From Pseudomonadota bacterium (GTDB lineage Bacteria > Verrucomicrobiota > Verrucomicrobiia > Limisphaerales > SXTU01): 64,000 bases of DNA. This document shows, in pieces, positions 8,651 to 18,960 of the stretch. The notes beneath the pieces are model-generated. The model was not told the origin of the DNA. It saw nothing but the letters and a program-made list of their open reading frames with translations, and searched no databases. How positions within the stretch are numbered: the first letter of the stretch is position 1; every line of letters starts with the position of its first letter. Both the position numbers and the translations under genes were made by a program. Location of the stretch: the NCBI GenBank assembly GCA_009922615.1, contig RFVF01000011.1, positions 1 through 64,000 on the forward strand. The letters run 5' to 3'.

Positions 8651-10515
8651 CGCCGCGGCTGTTCCGCCAGCCGTTCCTCGGCGAGGCGCAGGAAGATGTC
8701 GTTCATGGTTTGATCCGGGGCCGGCATCATGCTCGCGCGTCGCAAGTAGTCGCGGGCCTTCGCCCAATCTTCCAACTGGCAATAATGCCAGCCCACGTGT
8801 GTCAGCGTGAACGCGCCGTCGGGGTCCAGTGCCAGCGCCTTGAGAAAATGAGCCGTGGCAAGTTGCGATTGGCCGAGCAAATCCAAGCACATGCCGTAGC
8901 GCAGATGCGAGTAGGCATCGAACGGATTGAGCCGCCACGCGCGCTCGAACCACGCCATCGCTTCGGTGGCCAGTTGCTCGTAGCCGGCCGGCCGTTCCCA
9001 CGCCGTCACACGCAACACTTCACCGATCATAAAGCACGTCTCGGAGTTCTGCGGTTCGAGGGCATGAGCCTGCCGGAGCAATTCGAGCTGCCGGGTCGCC
9101 GTGCCTTGCGGGTCTTGCGATTGGATGAGGAGGCGGTTTTCGAGGCCGCGCGAAGTCGCGTTCTGTCCGAGCCAGACGGCCACGCCGAGACCCAGCACCG
9201 TGAGTGCCACGCGGCCGATGCCGCCGAGCGGGACGTAAACCGCCGAGCTGGCATAGCGCCAATGGGCCACCAGCAAGGCCATGAGCGTGACCGCGGCCAG
9301 CGCGTTGGCGGGAATGTGGAAATTGAAATCCACGACGCTGTGCACCAGCAGCGCAAGCAGACTGGCCGACGCGCCAAGCACGAACGCGAAGCGGTTGCTC
9401 TGCCGCGAGCGAAAATCATCGCCGTCCCGTTGCACGTGCGGCCACACGCGGGCCACCCCCCAGAACAGGACGATCAAGGCCAAGGCCACCAACGCCGCGC
9501 CCACCAATCCCCAGTCGGCCAGAGTGTTCAAGTAGTCGTTGTGCGCTCGGTCCGGACGGGCCTGCACCAAGGGGTCGCGGTAAAGGCGGAAAACATAATC
9601 GAAATGTCCCGGCCCCGCCCCCCACCAAAAGTCGGCCTGCCAGATCTTCAGGGCGGACGCCCAGAGATAGGGTCGCACGTCGGACACATGGCTCGGATCA
9701 AACAGTTTTTGCACATGCGCGGAAGAAGCCCGGGCTTGTGCCAAGGCCCAGCCACCGGCGCCCAGCAGCAACAGCATCGTCAACAGCGCCGGCACCCGAT
9801 GACCGCGCTGCATCAGCAGCACCGCGAAAAACGCGAGCAATGTGAGCGCCGTGGCCAGCCACGCGCCGCGTGATTCCGTGGCCATCAGCCCAGCACAGAT
9901 CACAATCACTGCGTAGCCCGCGAGGATGCGCAGGGCGTGGTTGAGCCGGCCCACCAGCAAATAGGCCAGGCCGAGCGGGAGGGCGAGCTCCAGCCAACCG
10001 GCGAGGTGGTTCGGACAGATGTAGGTGCCCGACCCGCGTCCGCGATACCCCTCCCACCGCACGTAATTCCACACGTGTGATGATCGCGTGAGGACTTGGA
10101 AAATGGCATACATGGAACCAAACGCTCCCACCGCCAGCAGCATTCCCACGACCCAGTTCGCCGAGTGGGCGCGGTTGAGGTTGTTCGCCACAACGAAGAA
10201 GCCGAGGCCGCAGAGTGCCACCATCAGCAACTCCCCTTGCGCCGCGTATTCCACAGGAGCAAACGGAGCGCGCAGCACCGCGTAAAACAAAAACGCCACC
10301 ACCGCCCAAGCCATTGGCGGCCAGCACAGCACCGGCGCGGGCGCGCCCCACAGCCGGACCAGCCACAACAGCACCGCCGCGATCCACAACCCGGCCATCC
10401 CCGCAAAGAACTCCGCGTGGGTGCCGCCCAGCGCCAGGGAGCCGAACGCCAAAGCACCCAGCACGAGGCACAAAACTCCTCGCTCGCAAAATGCGTCCAG
10501 ATGCTCCCGCCACAT
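8647..10515 (-). CDS. O-antigen ligase-like (Wzy/WaaL) membrane protein with C-terminal TPRs
   Basis: 622 residues from ATG at 10515. About twelve hydrophobic segments fill residues 15-440. A central periplasmic stretch contains [17 protein letters not shown] and [14 protein letters not shown], the second matching the HNxYL motif of Wzy_C/O-antigen ligase proteins. Residues about 480-600 are TPR-like ([27 protein letters not shown]). It probably polymerises or ligates a lipid-linked glycan. The ATG is preceded only 7 nt away by a TAGCGT -10, so the mRNA may be leaderless; a GTG at 10551 would lie in the -35 box and is less likely. Confidence 0.85.
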   Translation of the reverse strand: MWREHLDAFCERGVLCLVLGALAFGSLALGGTHAEFFAGMAGLWIAAVLLWLVRLWGAPAPVLCWPPMAWAVVAFLFYAVLRAPFAPVEYAAQGELLMVALCGLGFFVVANNLNRAHSANWVVGMLLAVGAFGSMYAIFQVLTRSSHVWNYVRWEGYRGRGSGTYICPNHLAGWLELALPLGLAYLLVGRLNHALRILAGYAVIVICAGLMATESRGAWLATALTLLAFFAVLLMQRGHRVPALLTMLLLLGAGGWALAQARASSAHVQKLFDPSHVSDVRPYLWASALKIWQADFWWGAGPGHFDYVFRLYRDPLVQARPDRAHNDYLNTLADWGLVGAALVALALIVLFWGVARVWPHVQRDGDDFRSRQSNRFAFVLGASASLLALLVHSVVDFNFHIPANALAAVTLMALLVAHWRYASSAVYVPLGGIGRVALTVLGLGVAVWLGQNATSRGLENRLLIQSQDPQGTATRQLELLRQAHALEPQNSETCFMIGEVLRVTAWERPAGYEQLATEAMAWFERAWRLNPFDAYSHLRYGMCLDLLGQSQLATAHFLKALALDPDGAFTLTHVGWHYCQLEDWAKARDYLRRASMMPAPDQTMNDIFLRLAEERLAEQPRR

Positions 10516-10522
10516 GGGCGAA

Positions 10523-10551
10523 ACGCTAGGCAAACCCCGGCCCACGGTCAC
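10523..10551 (-). promoter_or_regulatory. Promoter of the O-antigen-ligase-like gene
   Basis: The minus strand reads GTGACC (10546-10551), 17 bp, TAGCGT (10523-10528), then 7 nt to the ATG. Transcription would start at or next to the start codon. Confidence 0.6.
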
Positions 10552-10583
10552 GCCCTTTCACCGCGATCGGAGCGGAATGAGAA

Positions 10584-10612
10584 TTGCGGTTTCCAATACC
10601 GACCGCTAGTTT
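10584..10612 (+). promoter_or_regulatory. Promoter of the histidine-kinase gene at 10685
   Basis: TTGCGG (10584-10589), a 17-bp spacer and TAGTTT (10607-10612) precede the gene. The expected start point near 10619 leaves a leader of about 65 nt containing the Shine-Dalgarno run at 10668-10680. It is divergent from the promoter at 10523-10551. Confidence 0.6.
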
Positions 10613-10684
10613 CCGCCCCGTGTCCGGCCTGTTGATCATCTATTGCCGCTGCTTCGCGGCCTGCCCCGAGGAGGGAAGGGTCTG

Positions 10685-13600
10685 ATGGCCGTGCCGCTGC
10701 GAGTCTTGCAGGTCGAGGCGGATGAAAGCCAGGCGTCGGCCGTGCTCGCCGAACTCCGGCGGGGAGATTATGAGCTGACTTGCGAACGGGTTGACACGGA
10801 AGCCGCGTTTCAAAAGGCCCTCGAACAAGGCGGCTGGCATATCATTCTTTCCGAGTATCGGCTGCCCGATTTCAGCGGTCTGGATGCGTTGGCGCTGGTC
10901 CAGCGAACCGGCGGCGGTGTGCCCCTCATCTTTGTTTCCGGCCAGATGGATGAAGATGCTGCTGTAGCCTCGCTGCGCGGCGGAGCGGCCGACTACGTGC
11001 GGAAGTCCAACTTGGCCCGCCTGCGCCCCACGATCGAGCGCGCATTGCGCGAGGCGGAGGAACGACGGGCACAGGAACAACTGCGGCAGGAGACTGCTGC
11101 CCGCACCCGAAAGCAGGCGGTGCTCGCGGAGTTCGGCCCTTGGGCGCTCGCGAACATGCCCTTGGACCAGTTGCTTACTGGCACAGCGGAGCGGGTGGCC
11201 GAGGCATTGGGTGTTGAGTTTTGCGAAGTGCTGGAACTGATGCCGGGCAACGAAGAATTTCTGCTGCGGGCCGGCGCCGGCTGGCATCCGGGTTGCGCTG
11301 GATCTGTTCGCCTGGCGACAACACAGGAATCGCAGGCCGGCGCAACCTGGCAGGGCAACGCCCCAGTCATTGTGTCCGACTGGTCGAAGGAGCCCCACCG
11401 GCATCTCTCCGCGCTGCTCCGCGAGCACCACGTTCGCAGTGGATTGACGGTGCCCATCCGGCTGCGGAACCGCATCTTCGGTGTGCTCGGAGTCCACACG
11501 GCCCACCTCCGGGCATTCACGGCAGCGGACGCCCATTTCCTGCAGGCCATCGCCAACGTGTTGGCCACCGCCATCGAGCGCACCCTGGCGGAGGACGCGC
11601 TACGTGAGAGTGACGAGCGGTTTCGTTTGCTGGTGGAAGAGGTCAAGGGCTACGCCATCGTCACGCTGGACCCCGAGGCGCGTGTGCAAACGTGGAACCA
11701 CGGGGCGGAACATTTGTTTGGGCACACGGCGGAGGAAATTGTCGGTCAGCACATTGCAAGGCTTTATCCGCCCGGCGACGTGGAACTCGGCAAGCCGGAA
11801 CTCGATCTGCGGTTGGCGGAGGAGATGGGCCAGTTCGAGGATGAGGACTGGCGATGGCAAAAGGGCGGCACGCAGTTCTGGGCCAACGTCGTCACCACCG
11901 CCCTGCGCCGCGCGGACGGGACGTTGCGCGGCTACGGCGTGGTCACGCGAGACATGACAGAGCGCAAGGAAGCTCACGAAGCCCTGCGGCTCAACGAGGA
12001 AAAATTCCGCTCGCTGGTGAACCACATTCCCGACGCGGTCTGGACAGTGAACGCGGCCGGCGAAGCCCTCTTCATCAGTGGCAACGCGGAACGGATCTAC
12101 GGCTTCAGCGCGGAAGAGATGAAGGCCCCCGGCGCAGCGTTGGGCCGGAACCGCGTGCATCCCGAAGACGCCGCCCGCTTGCAGACGGCCTGGGCCGCCT
12201 TGTTCGAACGCCAGCAGCGATTCGAGGTCGAGTGCCGTTACCAGCGCAAGGACGGACGCACGTCGTGGCTGTTGCTACGCGCCTCGGCCATTTACGAGAA
12301 GGACGGACAACTCGTGGCCGATGGCATCACCTCGGACATCTCGGAACGCAAACGCGCGGAAGAGGCTTTGCGGGAAAGCGAAACCCAAATCCGCGCCCAG
12401 GCCCGCCTTCTAGACTTGGCCCACGATGCCATTGTCGTGCGCAACCTCCAACACGAGGTGCTTTACTGGAATCGCGGGGCCGCGCGGCTTTACGGCTGGA
12501 CCACCGAGGAGGCACGGGGCCGGCGTGTAACTGAACTGGTGCTCAAGGACACCAAGGCCTTTGAAGCGGCACAATCGGAGTTGTTGGAAAAGGGCGAATG
12601 GAGCGGCGAGCATCGGCAGTTCACCCGCGATGGCCGCGAGGTGATCGTCAGCGGCCGCTGGACGCTGGTGCGAGACGAGCAAGGCCGACCGACCTCCGTG
12701 CTCGTGCTGAACACGGACATCACCGAGAAGAAGCGGCTGGAAAACCAGTTCCTGCGCGCCCAGCGCATGGAGAGCATTGGCACCCTCGCTGGCGGCGTAG
12801 CGCACGATCTCAACAACATCCTCTCTCCCATCATGATGTCCGCGCCGCTGCTGCGCATGGATGAACTTCCGCCCGAAGATTTCGACCGCCTGCTGGACAC
12901 CATCGAAACCAACGCCCAGCGCGGCAGCGACATCGTCAAGCAACTTCTCGCCTTCGGCCGGGGCATCGAGGGCGAGCGCGTCGTGGTCCAACTGCGCCAC
13001 ATCATCAAGGAGATGGTGAAGATCGCGCGCGAAACTTTTCCCAAAAGCATCAACGTCACCGCCGAGGTCGCGGAAAACCTATGGCCCATCATGGGCGATC
13101 CGACTCAGGCACACCAAATCCTGCTCAACCTCTGCATCAACGCTCGCGACGCCATGCCGGCTGGCGGCAGCTTGAAAGTCATCGCGGAAAACGTGCAGCT
13201 CGACGAGCATTACGCCGCCCAGGATCCGGAAGCCAAACAAGGCCCATATGTCAGCATCCGCGTGACCGATACGGGAACAGGTATTCCGCGGGAAATCATG
13301 GACAAGATTTTCGACCCGTTTTTCACCACCAAGGAAGTCGGTAAAGGCACGGGGCTGGGCCTTGCCACGGTCATGGGCATCGTTAAGAGCCACGGCGGCC
13401 TGCTGCACGTTTACAGCGAAGTCGGCAAGGGCAGCGCGTTCAACGTGCTGCTGCCCGCCAGCCCCAATGCCGTGGCCGCCGGGGAACAGACTGCGCACTC
13501 GGCCCTGCCGCAGGGCGAAGGCGAAACCATCCTAGTCGTGGATGACGAGCCCGGCATTCTCGGTGCTACCTCAAAACTATTGGAGCGGCACAACTACACC

Positions 13601-13903
13601 GTCCTGTCCGCCGCCGATGGTGCGGAGGCGCTCACGCTCTTCACGCGCCACCGCAACGACATCCGCCTCATCCTGACAGATGTCATGATGCCCGTGATGG
13701 ATGGACTCGCTTTGACTCGCGTCATCCGCAAGATGGCACCCGATCTGTGTATCATCGCTTCCAGTGGCCTCGAACACGATGCCCGGTTCGACGAATTGCG
13801 CGCCCTCGGCGTGACCACCTCCCTAACCAAGCCTTACACCGCCGAGAAGTTATTACGCCAGTTGCGCGAACTTCTCGCCAGCCAAAGGCCTCCGCCCCGT
13901 TGA
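10685..13903 (+). CDS. Hybrid histidine kinase: degenerate REC, GAF, three PAS, kinase, REC
   Basis: 1072 residues, probably soluble as no TM is seen. Domains in order: a receiver-like fold at 6-125 in which the phospho-acceptor Asp is replaced by Glu57 ([11 protein letters not shown]); GAF about 158-302; PAS about 308-430, 438-560 and 573-690; HisKA with [11 protein letters not shown] (His near 707); HATPase with [10 protein letters not shown] (815), DTGTGIP (861) and GKGTGLGL (887); and a C-terminal receiver with Asp near 997 ([11 protein letters not shown]). ATG at 10685 is chosen for the strong GAGGAGGGAAGGG Shine-Dalgarno just before it. It leads a run of three kinases and is about 10 bp from the next. 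Its second half closely resembles the kinase at 15529. Confidence 0.92.
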   Translation: MAVPLRVLQVEADESQASAVLAELRRGDYELTCERVDTEAAFQKALEQGGWHIILSEYRLPDFSGLDALALVQRTGGGVPLIFVSGQMDEDAAVASLRGGAADYVRKSNLARLRPTIERALREAEERRAQEQLRQETAARTRKQAVLAEFGPWALANMPLDQLLTGTAERVAEALGVEFCEVLELMPGNEEFLLRAGAGWHPGCAGSVRLATTQESQAGATWQGNAPVIVSDWSKEPHRHLSALLREHHVRSGLTVPIRLRNRIFGVLGVHTAHLRAFTAADAHFLQAIANVLATAIERTLAEDALRESDERFRLLVEEVKGYAIVTLDPEARVQTWNHGAEHLFGHTAEEIVGQHIARLYPPGDVELGKPELDLRLAEEMGQFEDEDWRWQKGGTQFWANVVTTALRRADGTLRGYGVVTRDMTERKEAHEALRLNEEKFRSLVNHIPDAVWTVNAAGEALFISGNAERIYGFSAEEMKAPGAALGRNRVHPEDAARLQTAWAALFERQQRFEVECRYQRKDGRTSWLLLRASAIYEKDGQLVADGITSDISERKRAEEALRESETQIRAQARLLDLAHDAIVVRNLQHEVLYWNRGAARLYGWTTEEARGRRVTELVLKDTKAFEAAQSELLEKGEWSGEHRQFTRDGREVIVSGRWTLVRDEQGRPTSVLVLNTDITEKKRLENQFLRAQRMESIGTLAGGVAHDLNNILSPIMMSAPLLRMDELPPEDFDRLLDTIETNAQRGSDIVKQLLAFGRGIEGERVVVQLRHIIKEMVKIARETFPKSINVTAEVAENLWPIMGDPTQAHQILLNLCINARDAMPAGGSLKVIAENVQLDEHYAAQDPEAKQGPYVSIRVTDTGTGIPREIMDKIFDPFFTTKEVGKGTGLGLATVMGIVKSHGGLLHVYSEVGKGSAFNVLLPASPNAVAAGEQTAHSALPQGEGETILVVDDEPGILGATSKLLERHNYTVLSAADGAEALTLFTRHRNDIRLILTDVMMPVMDGLALTRVIRKMAPDLCIIASSGLEHDARFDELRALGVTTSLTKPYTAEKLLRQLRELLASQRPPPR

Positions 13904-13912
13904 CCCATTACC

Positions 13913-15526
13913 ATGTCTGAACCAACCACTCCCCCACGGACCGTGATGCTCGAACGGAAAGCCAAGCCCGCCCGCCAGCGCCAGCAATGGCACTTGCTTT
14001 ACTACGCCCTTGCGGCCTTCAACATCCTCACGGTGGGATTTACGCTTTGGCTGAATCACCAAATGCAGGATGCCTTCAGCCGGAGCATCGAAATTAGCCA
14101 CAACTGGGACCGCCGGTTGCAGGACTACGGTAATCTCTACTCCCTTTCCCAGACTGTGCAGGCCCGCTGCAACGAGGTCTTCATCAACAAGGATGTGGCT
14201 CGTCTGCGCGAAGAGTTGCGACAGTCGCAACGCAACATCAACAACCGCATCCGCGCTACCCGGGGCGACGCCATCAAGGCCGGCACCAACCTGGACGGCA
14301 CCCGGCAGGATGAGGTGGCCAACCAGAAACTGGTCGGCGAGTTCGACAAGCTCCTGACGGCCGTCGAAAACCTCATGGGAACAGCCGACGATCTCTTCGA
14401 TCATATCGCCACGGATGCCCCGGAGGCCGCCGCCCGCCGCTTGATCAACGTCAACCGGGACTACGCGCAAATCCCCTCCATCCTGGCCGAACTGCGCCTC
14501 CGCGTCAGCGGCATCCAAACGGCCGTGTTTGACCGGCAGATGGAGGAGGTCGGCCGCCTCCGCCGCATGGAGTTCGTGGTCTTCATCCTCGTTCTGGTCA
14601 TGTTGTGCGGCGCGGTGTTTTACGGCGGGCGTATCACCGCCCGGATGAATAGCGACGCCGAAGCGCTTGATCGCGCGCACCACGAACTCGTGGACACCGC
14701 CCGCCGCGCCGGCATGGCCGAGATCGCCACCGGCGTGCTCCACAACGTCGGCAACGTGCTCAACAGCGTCAACGTCTCCGCCTCCCTGGTCGGCGAAAGC
14801 ATCCGCAAATCCAAGGCAGCCAACGTCGAACGCGTCGCCAAACTTCTCACAGAAAACGAGGCACAGCTCGGCACCTTCCTCACGCAGGATCCCAAAGGCA
14901 AACAGGTGCCGGCCTTTCTCCGCACGCTAGCTACCCACTTGCAGGAGGAACAGACACGCGTGCTCAAGGAGCTGGATTCCCTGGCCCAAAGCCTGGATCA
15001 CGTGAAGACGATCATCGCCATGCAGCAAAACTTCGCGAAGGTCACGGGCATCCATGAGACACTTCCCGTCGTGGACGTGGTTGAGGATGCACTGCGCCTG
15101 AACACCATCTCCTTCACCCGCCACGAAATCCGCGTCCGCCGGGAATTCGAGGCCAAGCCCGTGGCTACCCTCGAGCGGCACAAGGTCATGCAGATCCTCG
15201 TGAACCTTCTCACCAACGCCAAGCACGCGCTCGACAAGCCGGAAGTGAAAGACAAAACTCTCACGGTGCGTGTCGCAATGAATGGCAACGAAACCGTCCG
15301 CATCACCGTCGCGGACACCGGCTCCGGCATCACCCCCGAGAGCATGGCGCGCCTCTTCCAGCACGGCTTCACCACCAAACCACAAGGCCACGGCTTCGGC
15401 CTGCACCACGGCTCGCTCGCCGCGAAGGAAATGGGCGGCAGCCTCACCGCCCACAGCGACGGTGCCGGCAAGGGCGCCACCTTCACCCTCGAAATCCCCA
15501 TCCGTCCGCCGGAGGCCGGAGCCTAG
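13913..15526 (+). CDS. Membrane sensor histidine kinase (GVLHNVGNVLNSV type)
   Basis: 537 residues. TM1 covers about 26-47 and TM2 about 219-240, enclosing a roughly 170-residue periplasmic sensor with helical character. The H-box reads EIATGVLHNVGNVLNSV (His near 276), a recognised variant of HisKA. HATPase motifs are NLLTNAKHAL, DTGSGITPE and HGFGLHHG. It autophosphorylates in response to an unknown envelope cue. It has no receiver of its own; the next gene, 2 bp after its stop, begins with a receiver and is the likely partner. Confidence 0.92.
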   Translation: MSEPTTPPRTVMLERKAKPARQRQQWHLLYYALAAFNILTVGFTLWLNHQMQDAFSRSIEISHNWDRRLQDYGNLYSLSQTVQARCNEVFINKDVARLREELRQSQRNINNRIRATRGDAIKAGTNLDGTRQDEVANQKLVGEFDKLLTAVENLMGTADDLFDHIATDAPEAAARRLINVNRDYAQIPSILAELRLRVSGIQTAVFDRQMEEVGRLRRMEFVVFILVLVMLCGAVFYGGRITARMNSDAEALDRAHHELVDTARRAGMAEIATGVLHNVGNVLNSVNVSASLVGESIRKSKAANVERVAKLLTENEAQLGTFLTQDPKGKQVPAFLRTLATHLQEEQTRVLKELDSLAQSLDHVKTIIAMQQNFAKVTGIHETLPVVDVVEDALRLNTISFTRHEIRVRREFEAKPVATLERHKVMQILVNLLTNAKHALDKPEVKDKTLTVRVAMNGNETVRITVADTGSGITPESMARLFQHGFTTKPQGHGFGLHHGSLAAKEMGGSLTAHSDGAGKGATFTLEIPIRPPEAGA

Positions 15527-15528
15527 TT

Positions 15529-17949
15529 ATGCATCGCATTCTTGTAGTTGACGACAACCGGGCGATCCACGACGACTTCCGCAAGATTCTCTGCCCCGCC
15601 GCCACGGCCGTGGCGGATCTGAGCGCGGCGGAAGCCGCGCTGTTCGGCGACCAGTTGCCGCAAGAAACCAAAGCGGAATACGAAATGGACTCCGCCTATC
15701 AAGGCCAGGAGGCACTCGCGCTCGTCAGCAAGTCCATCATGGCCAACCGGCCATATAGCCTGGCCTTCGTGGATGTGCGCATGCCACCGGGCTGGGATGG
15801 TATTGAGACGATCACCCGCCTCTGGCAGACCGATCCCAATCTTCAGTGCGTCATTTGCACTGCCTATTCGGATTACTCGTGGGAGGAAATGGTCGGCAAA
15901 CTCGGCCGCAACGACCGCCTGCTGATTCTAAAAAAGCCGTTCGACAACGTCGAAGTCAGTCAACTCGTCGTCGCCCTCACTGAGAAATGGAACCTCGGCC
16001 GCCAAGTGCGCTCGCAGATGCGCAATCTGGAATCACTGGTCTCCGAACGCACCGCCCAACTCGAACGCTCTGTCGCCCTTACCCAGGCCACGCTCGACTC
16101 CACCGCCGACGGCATTCTGGTGGTCAACCAACAGGGACGCATGGGGGGCTACAACAAAAAATTCCTCGCCATCTGGAACCTCCCGCCCTCACTCATCGAC
16201 GCCAAACATTATCAGGACATGCTCAACGCGGTCCTCTGGCAAATCAAAGATCCCGAGGGCTTCAACAAAAAGTTCCGCGAACTGAATGACACTCCCGAGG
16301 CCGCCAGCTACGACCTCATCGAGTTCGTGGACGGTCGCATCTTCGAGCGCTACTCCCAACCCCAACGCGTCGGCGACCAGATCGTCGGCCGCGTCTGGAG
16401 CTTCCGCGACATCACTGAGCGCAAGAAAGCCGAGCGCAAAATCCTCCAGCAAGCCAACCTCATCGACCTTGCCCAAGATGCGATTATCGTCCGCGATCTC
16501 GGCCACTGGATCACCTCTTGGAACAAAGGCGCGGAGCGGCTCTTCGGCTGGACGGCGGAAGAAATCAAGGGCCACCAAGTCACCGAACTGCTCTACCGCG
16601 ACGTGGCGACCTTCGAACTTGCCCAGCAGGAGCTCATGGCCAAAGGCTCCTGGAGCGGCGAGATCCGCCAGCTCACCAAGAGCGGCACTGAAGTCGTCGT
16701 CAGCTCCCGTTGGACCCTCGTTCGCGACGAGGAAGATCACCCCAGCTCCGTGCTCGCCATCAGCACTGACATCACGGAGAAGAAAAAGCTCGAGAGCCAG
16801 TTCCTTCGCTCGCAGCGCATGGAAAGCATCGGAACCCTCGCTGGCGGTGTGGCCCACGACCTCAACAACATTCTCGCCCCCATCATGATGTCCGCCCCGC
16901 TCCTCCGCCAGGGGCTGGGTCCGCGCGAGACCGAGATGCTCGTCAACAACATCGAGACCAGTGCTCAGCGCGGGGCCGACATTGTGAAGCAACTCCTCGC
17001 CTTCGCCCGCGGCATGGAAGGCGAACGCGTCGTCGTCAACCTCCGCCACATGGTCGATGAGATGGCCAAGATCGTCCGCGAGACCTTCCCCAAGAACATC
17101 ACCGTCAACGCCAAGAACAGCCGCGACCTCTGGCCCATCATCGGCGATCCCACCCACATCCACCAGGTTCTCCTCAACCTCTGCATCAACGCCCGCGACG
17201 CCATGCCCGGCGGCGGCTCCATCAACATCCTCGCCGAGAACATGCAGGTGGACGAACACTACGCCACCTTCGATGCCGAGGCCAAGAAAGGCCCCTACGT
17301 TGTCCTGCGCGTCGCCGACACCGGCACGGGCATCCCCCCTGAGATTCTCGACAAAATCTTCGACCCCTTCTTCACCACCAAGGAACACGGCAAAGGCACC
17401 GGCCTGGGCCTCTCCACCGTCCTCGGCATCGCCAAGAGCCACGGCGGCTTCCTCAACGTCACCAGCGAAGTCGGCAAAGGCACCACCTTCTCCTGCTTCT
17501 TCCCCGCCACGCCCAACGCCAAACCCGAGGCCCGCCCCGAGAAGAAAGCCCTCCCACGCGGCAACGGCGAGACCATCCTCGTGGTCGATGACGAACCCGG
17601 CATCCTCAACGCCGCCCGCCGCCTCCTCGAAACCAACGGCTACAACGTCATCACCAGCAGTGACGGTGTCGAAGCCCTCGCAGTTTATTCTCAGAACAAG
17701 GAATCCGTCAAGGCTGTCCTCACCGACGTGATGATGCCCGTCATGGACGGAGCCGCCATGATGCGCGTCCTTAAGAAACTGGAGCCCAACATCAAGGTCA
17801 TCGCCACCAGCGGCATCGACCAGGATGCGAAACTGGAAGAACTCAAAGCACTCGGCATGAAGGCCTTCATCTCCAAGCCCTACACCGCCGAAAAACTCCT
17901 CACCGCGCTCCACGATCTCCTCTCCGCCGACGTCGCCAAGCCCAGTTGA
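15529..17949 (+). CDS. Hybrid histidine kinase: REC, two PAS, kinase, REC
   Basis: 806 residues. The N-terminal receiver has the DD pair in LVVDDNRAIHDD and Asp82 in FVDVRMPPG; it contains an extra insert of about 25 residues after the first helix. A coiled-coil linker leads to PAS at about 190-295 and 310-420. The HisKA motif [11 protein letters not shown] has its His near 441, HATPase [10 protein letters not shown] is near 549, and the C-terminal receiver Asp is near 732 (LTDVMMP). The ATG follows the upstream kinase stop by 2 bp, so the pair is translationally coupled and probably forms a phosphorelay. From the second PAS onward it is highly similar to the kinase at 10685. Confidence 0.92.
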   Translation: MHRILVVDDNRAIHDDFRKILCPAATAVADLSAAEAALFGDQLPQETKAEYEMDSAYQGQEALALVSKSIMANRPYSLAFVDVRMPPGWDGIETITRLWQTDPNLQCVICTAYSDYSWEEMVGKLGRNDRLLILKKPFDNVEVSQLVVALTEKWNLGRQVRSQMRNLESLVSERTAQLERSVALTQATLDSTADGILVVNQQGRMGGYNKKFLAIWNLPPSLIDAKHYQDMLNAVLWQIKDPEGFNKKFRELNDTPEAASYDLIEFVDGRIFERYSQPQRVGDQIVGRVWSFRDITERKKAERKILQQANLIDLAQDAIIVRDLGHWITSWNKGAERLFGWTAEEIKGHQVTELLYRDVATFELAQQELMAKGSWSGEIRQLTKSGTEVVVSSRWTLVRDEEDHPSSVLAISTDITEKKKLESQFLRSQRMESIGTLAGGVAHDLNNILAPIMMSAPLLRQGLGPRETEMLVNNIETSAQRGADIVKQLLAFARGMEGERVVVNLRHMVDEMAKIVRETFPKNITVNAKNSRDLWPIIGDPTHIHQVLLNLCINARDAMPGGGSINILAENMQVDEHYATFDAEAKKGPYVVLRVADTGTGIPPEILDKIFDPFFTTKEHGKGTGLGLSTVLGIAKSHGGFLNVTSEVGKGTTFSCFFPATPNAKPEARPEKKALPRGNGETILVVDDEPGILNAARRLLETNGYNVITSSDGVEALAVYSQNKESVKAVLTDVMMPVMDGAAMMRVLKKLEPNIKVIATSGIDQDAKLEELKALGMKAFISKPYTAEKLLTALHDLLSADVAKPS

Positions 17950-17961
17950 GCGCCGCGCCCG

Positions 17962-18948
17962 ATGACGCTCCACCCTGCCAGCCTCGCTGACCTCTCCCGC
18001 CTGCTCGCCGACTGCCACGCCGCGCAGCGCCCGGTCACCTCGGTTGACCTCGCCGCCCTCGCCGCCGTGCGCGAATACACGCCGGAGGACATGACCATCA
18101 CCGCCGAAGGTGGGCTGACGCTGGCCGCGCTCCAAACCACCCTCGCCGCGCGGGGCCAGTGGCTTCCGATAGACCCGCCCCACGCTGACCGCGTGACTCT
18201 CCGCCAGCTTTTGTCCGAAAACCTCTTCGGCCCCCGGCGCTGCGGCTTCGGGACCATTCGCGAGCACCTCATCGGACTGGAAGCGGTGCTTCCCGATGGC
18301 CGTGTCACCCACTCCGGAGGACGCGTCGTGAAGAACGTCGCCGGCTATGACTTGCTCAAACTCTTCGTCGGGGCGCGCGACAGCCTGGGCATCATCACCG
18401 CCGCGACCTTCAAGCTCCGCCCGCTGCCCGCTGCGGAAATCATCCTGAGCGCGACCTTCCCGAGCCTCGCTGCTGCATGGACCGCCGTCGAAGCCATCCT
18501 CGCCTCCCCCGTTACCCCCGTCATCCTCGACCTGCACAACCTCGCCGCAGACGCCTCCGCCTCCGCCACCTTCACCGTCCGCCTCGGCTTTGCCGGCACC
18601 CCTGCGGAAGTCGAATGGCAGCGCGCCCATGCCTCTGGTTTCTCCCTCTCCCTTTATCAGCTGAGGGGAGCGGGCCGGGGTGAAGGGTTGTCTCCCCATG
18701 CGCCCGATCCCGAGCAAGCCTTCTGGTCCTCCGCCCTTCCCGTTCACACCCACTCCGTCCTTCCCAGCAAACTCCCGGCAGCCATCGCGGCACTGGGCCC
18801 AGCCCCTTTCCTCGCCCGCGCCGCCAACGGCATCATCCACCATCGCTCAACCGCCTTGCCCAGCCCGACCAAAGGCCTCGATGCCTTGAGCCGACGCCTC
18901 AAAGACACCTTCGACCCTCACCATATCCTTCCGGCCCTGCCGGCTTGA
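17962..18948 (+). CDS. glcE: FAD-binding oxidoreductase, glycolate oxidase subunit GlcE-like
   Basis: 328 residues. The first 180 show the FAD_binding_4 pattern: DMTITAEGGLTLAALQTTL, then FGTIREHLIGLEAVLPDGR and the segment GGRVVKNVAGYDLLKLFVG, which is characteristic of GlcE. GlcE works with GlcD and GlcF to oxidise glycolate to glyoxylate at the membrane. glcF lies downstream but glcD is not in the window. The gene starts 12 bp after the kinase stop, so it may be read through from the kinase operon. Confidence 0.88.
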   Translation: MTLHPASLADLSRLLADCHAAQRPVTSVDLAALAAVREYTPEDMTITAEGGLTLAALQTTLAARGQWLPIDPPHADRVTLRQLLSENLFGPRRCGFGTIREHLIGLEAVLPDGRVTHSGGRVVKNVAGYDLLKLFVGARDSLGIITAATFKLRPLPAAEIILSATFPSLAAAWTAVEAILASPVTPVILDLHNLAADASASATFTVRLGFAGTPAEVEWQRAHASGFSLSLYQLRGAGRGEGLSPHAPDPEQAFWSSALPVHTHSVLPSKLPAAIAALGPAPFLARAANGIIHHRSTALPSPTKGLDALSRRLKDTFDPHHILPALPA

Positions 18949-18960
18949 ACCCTGCGGCCG

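Noticed and set aside
16189-18843. Very long open frame (over 880 codons) on the minus strand
   Set aside because: It lies entirely opposite the kinase and glcE genes, has low-complexity Gly/Glu/Asp composition and no recognisable domain; it is a by-product of high GC and codon phase.
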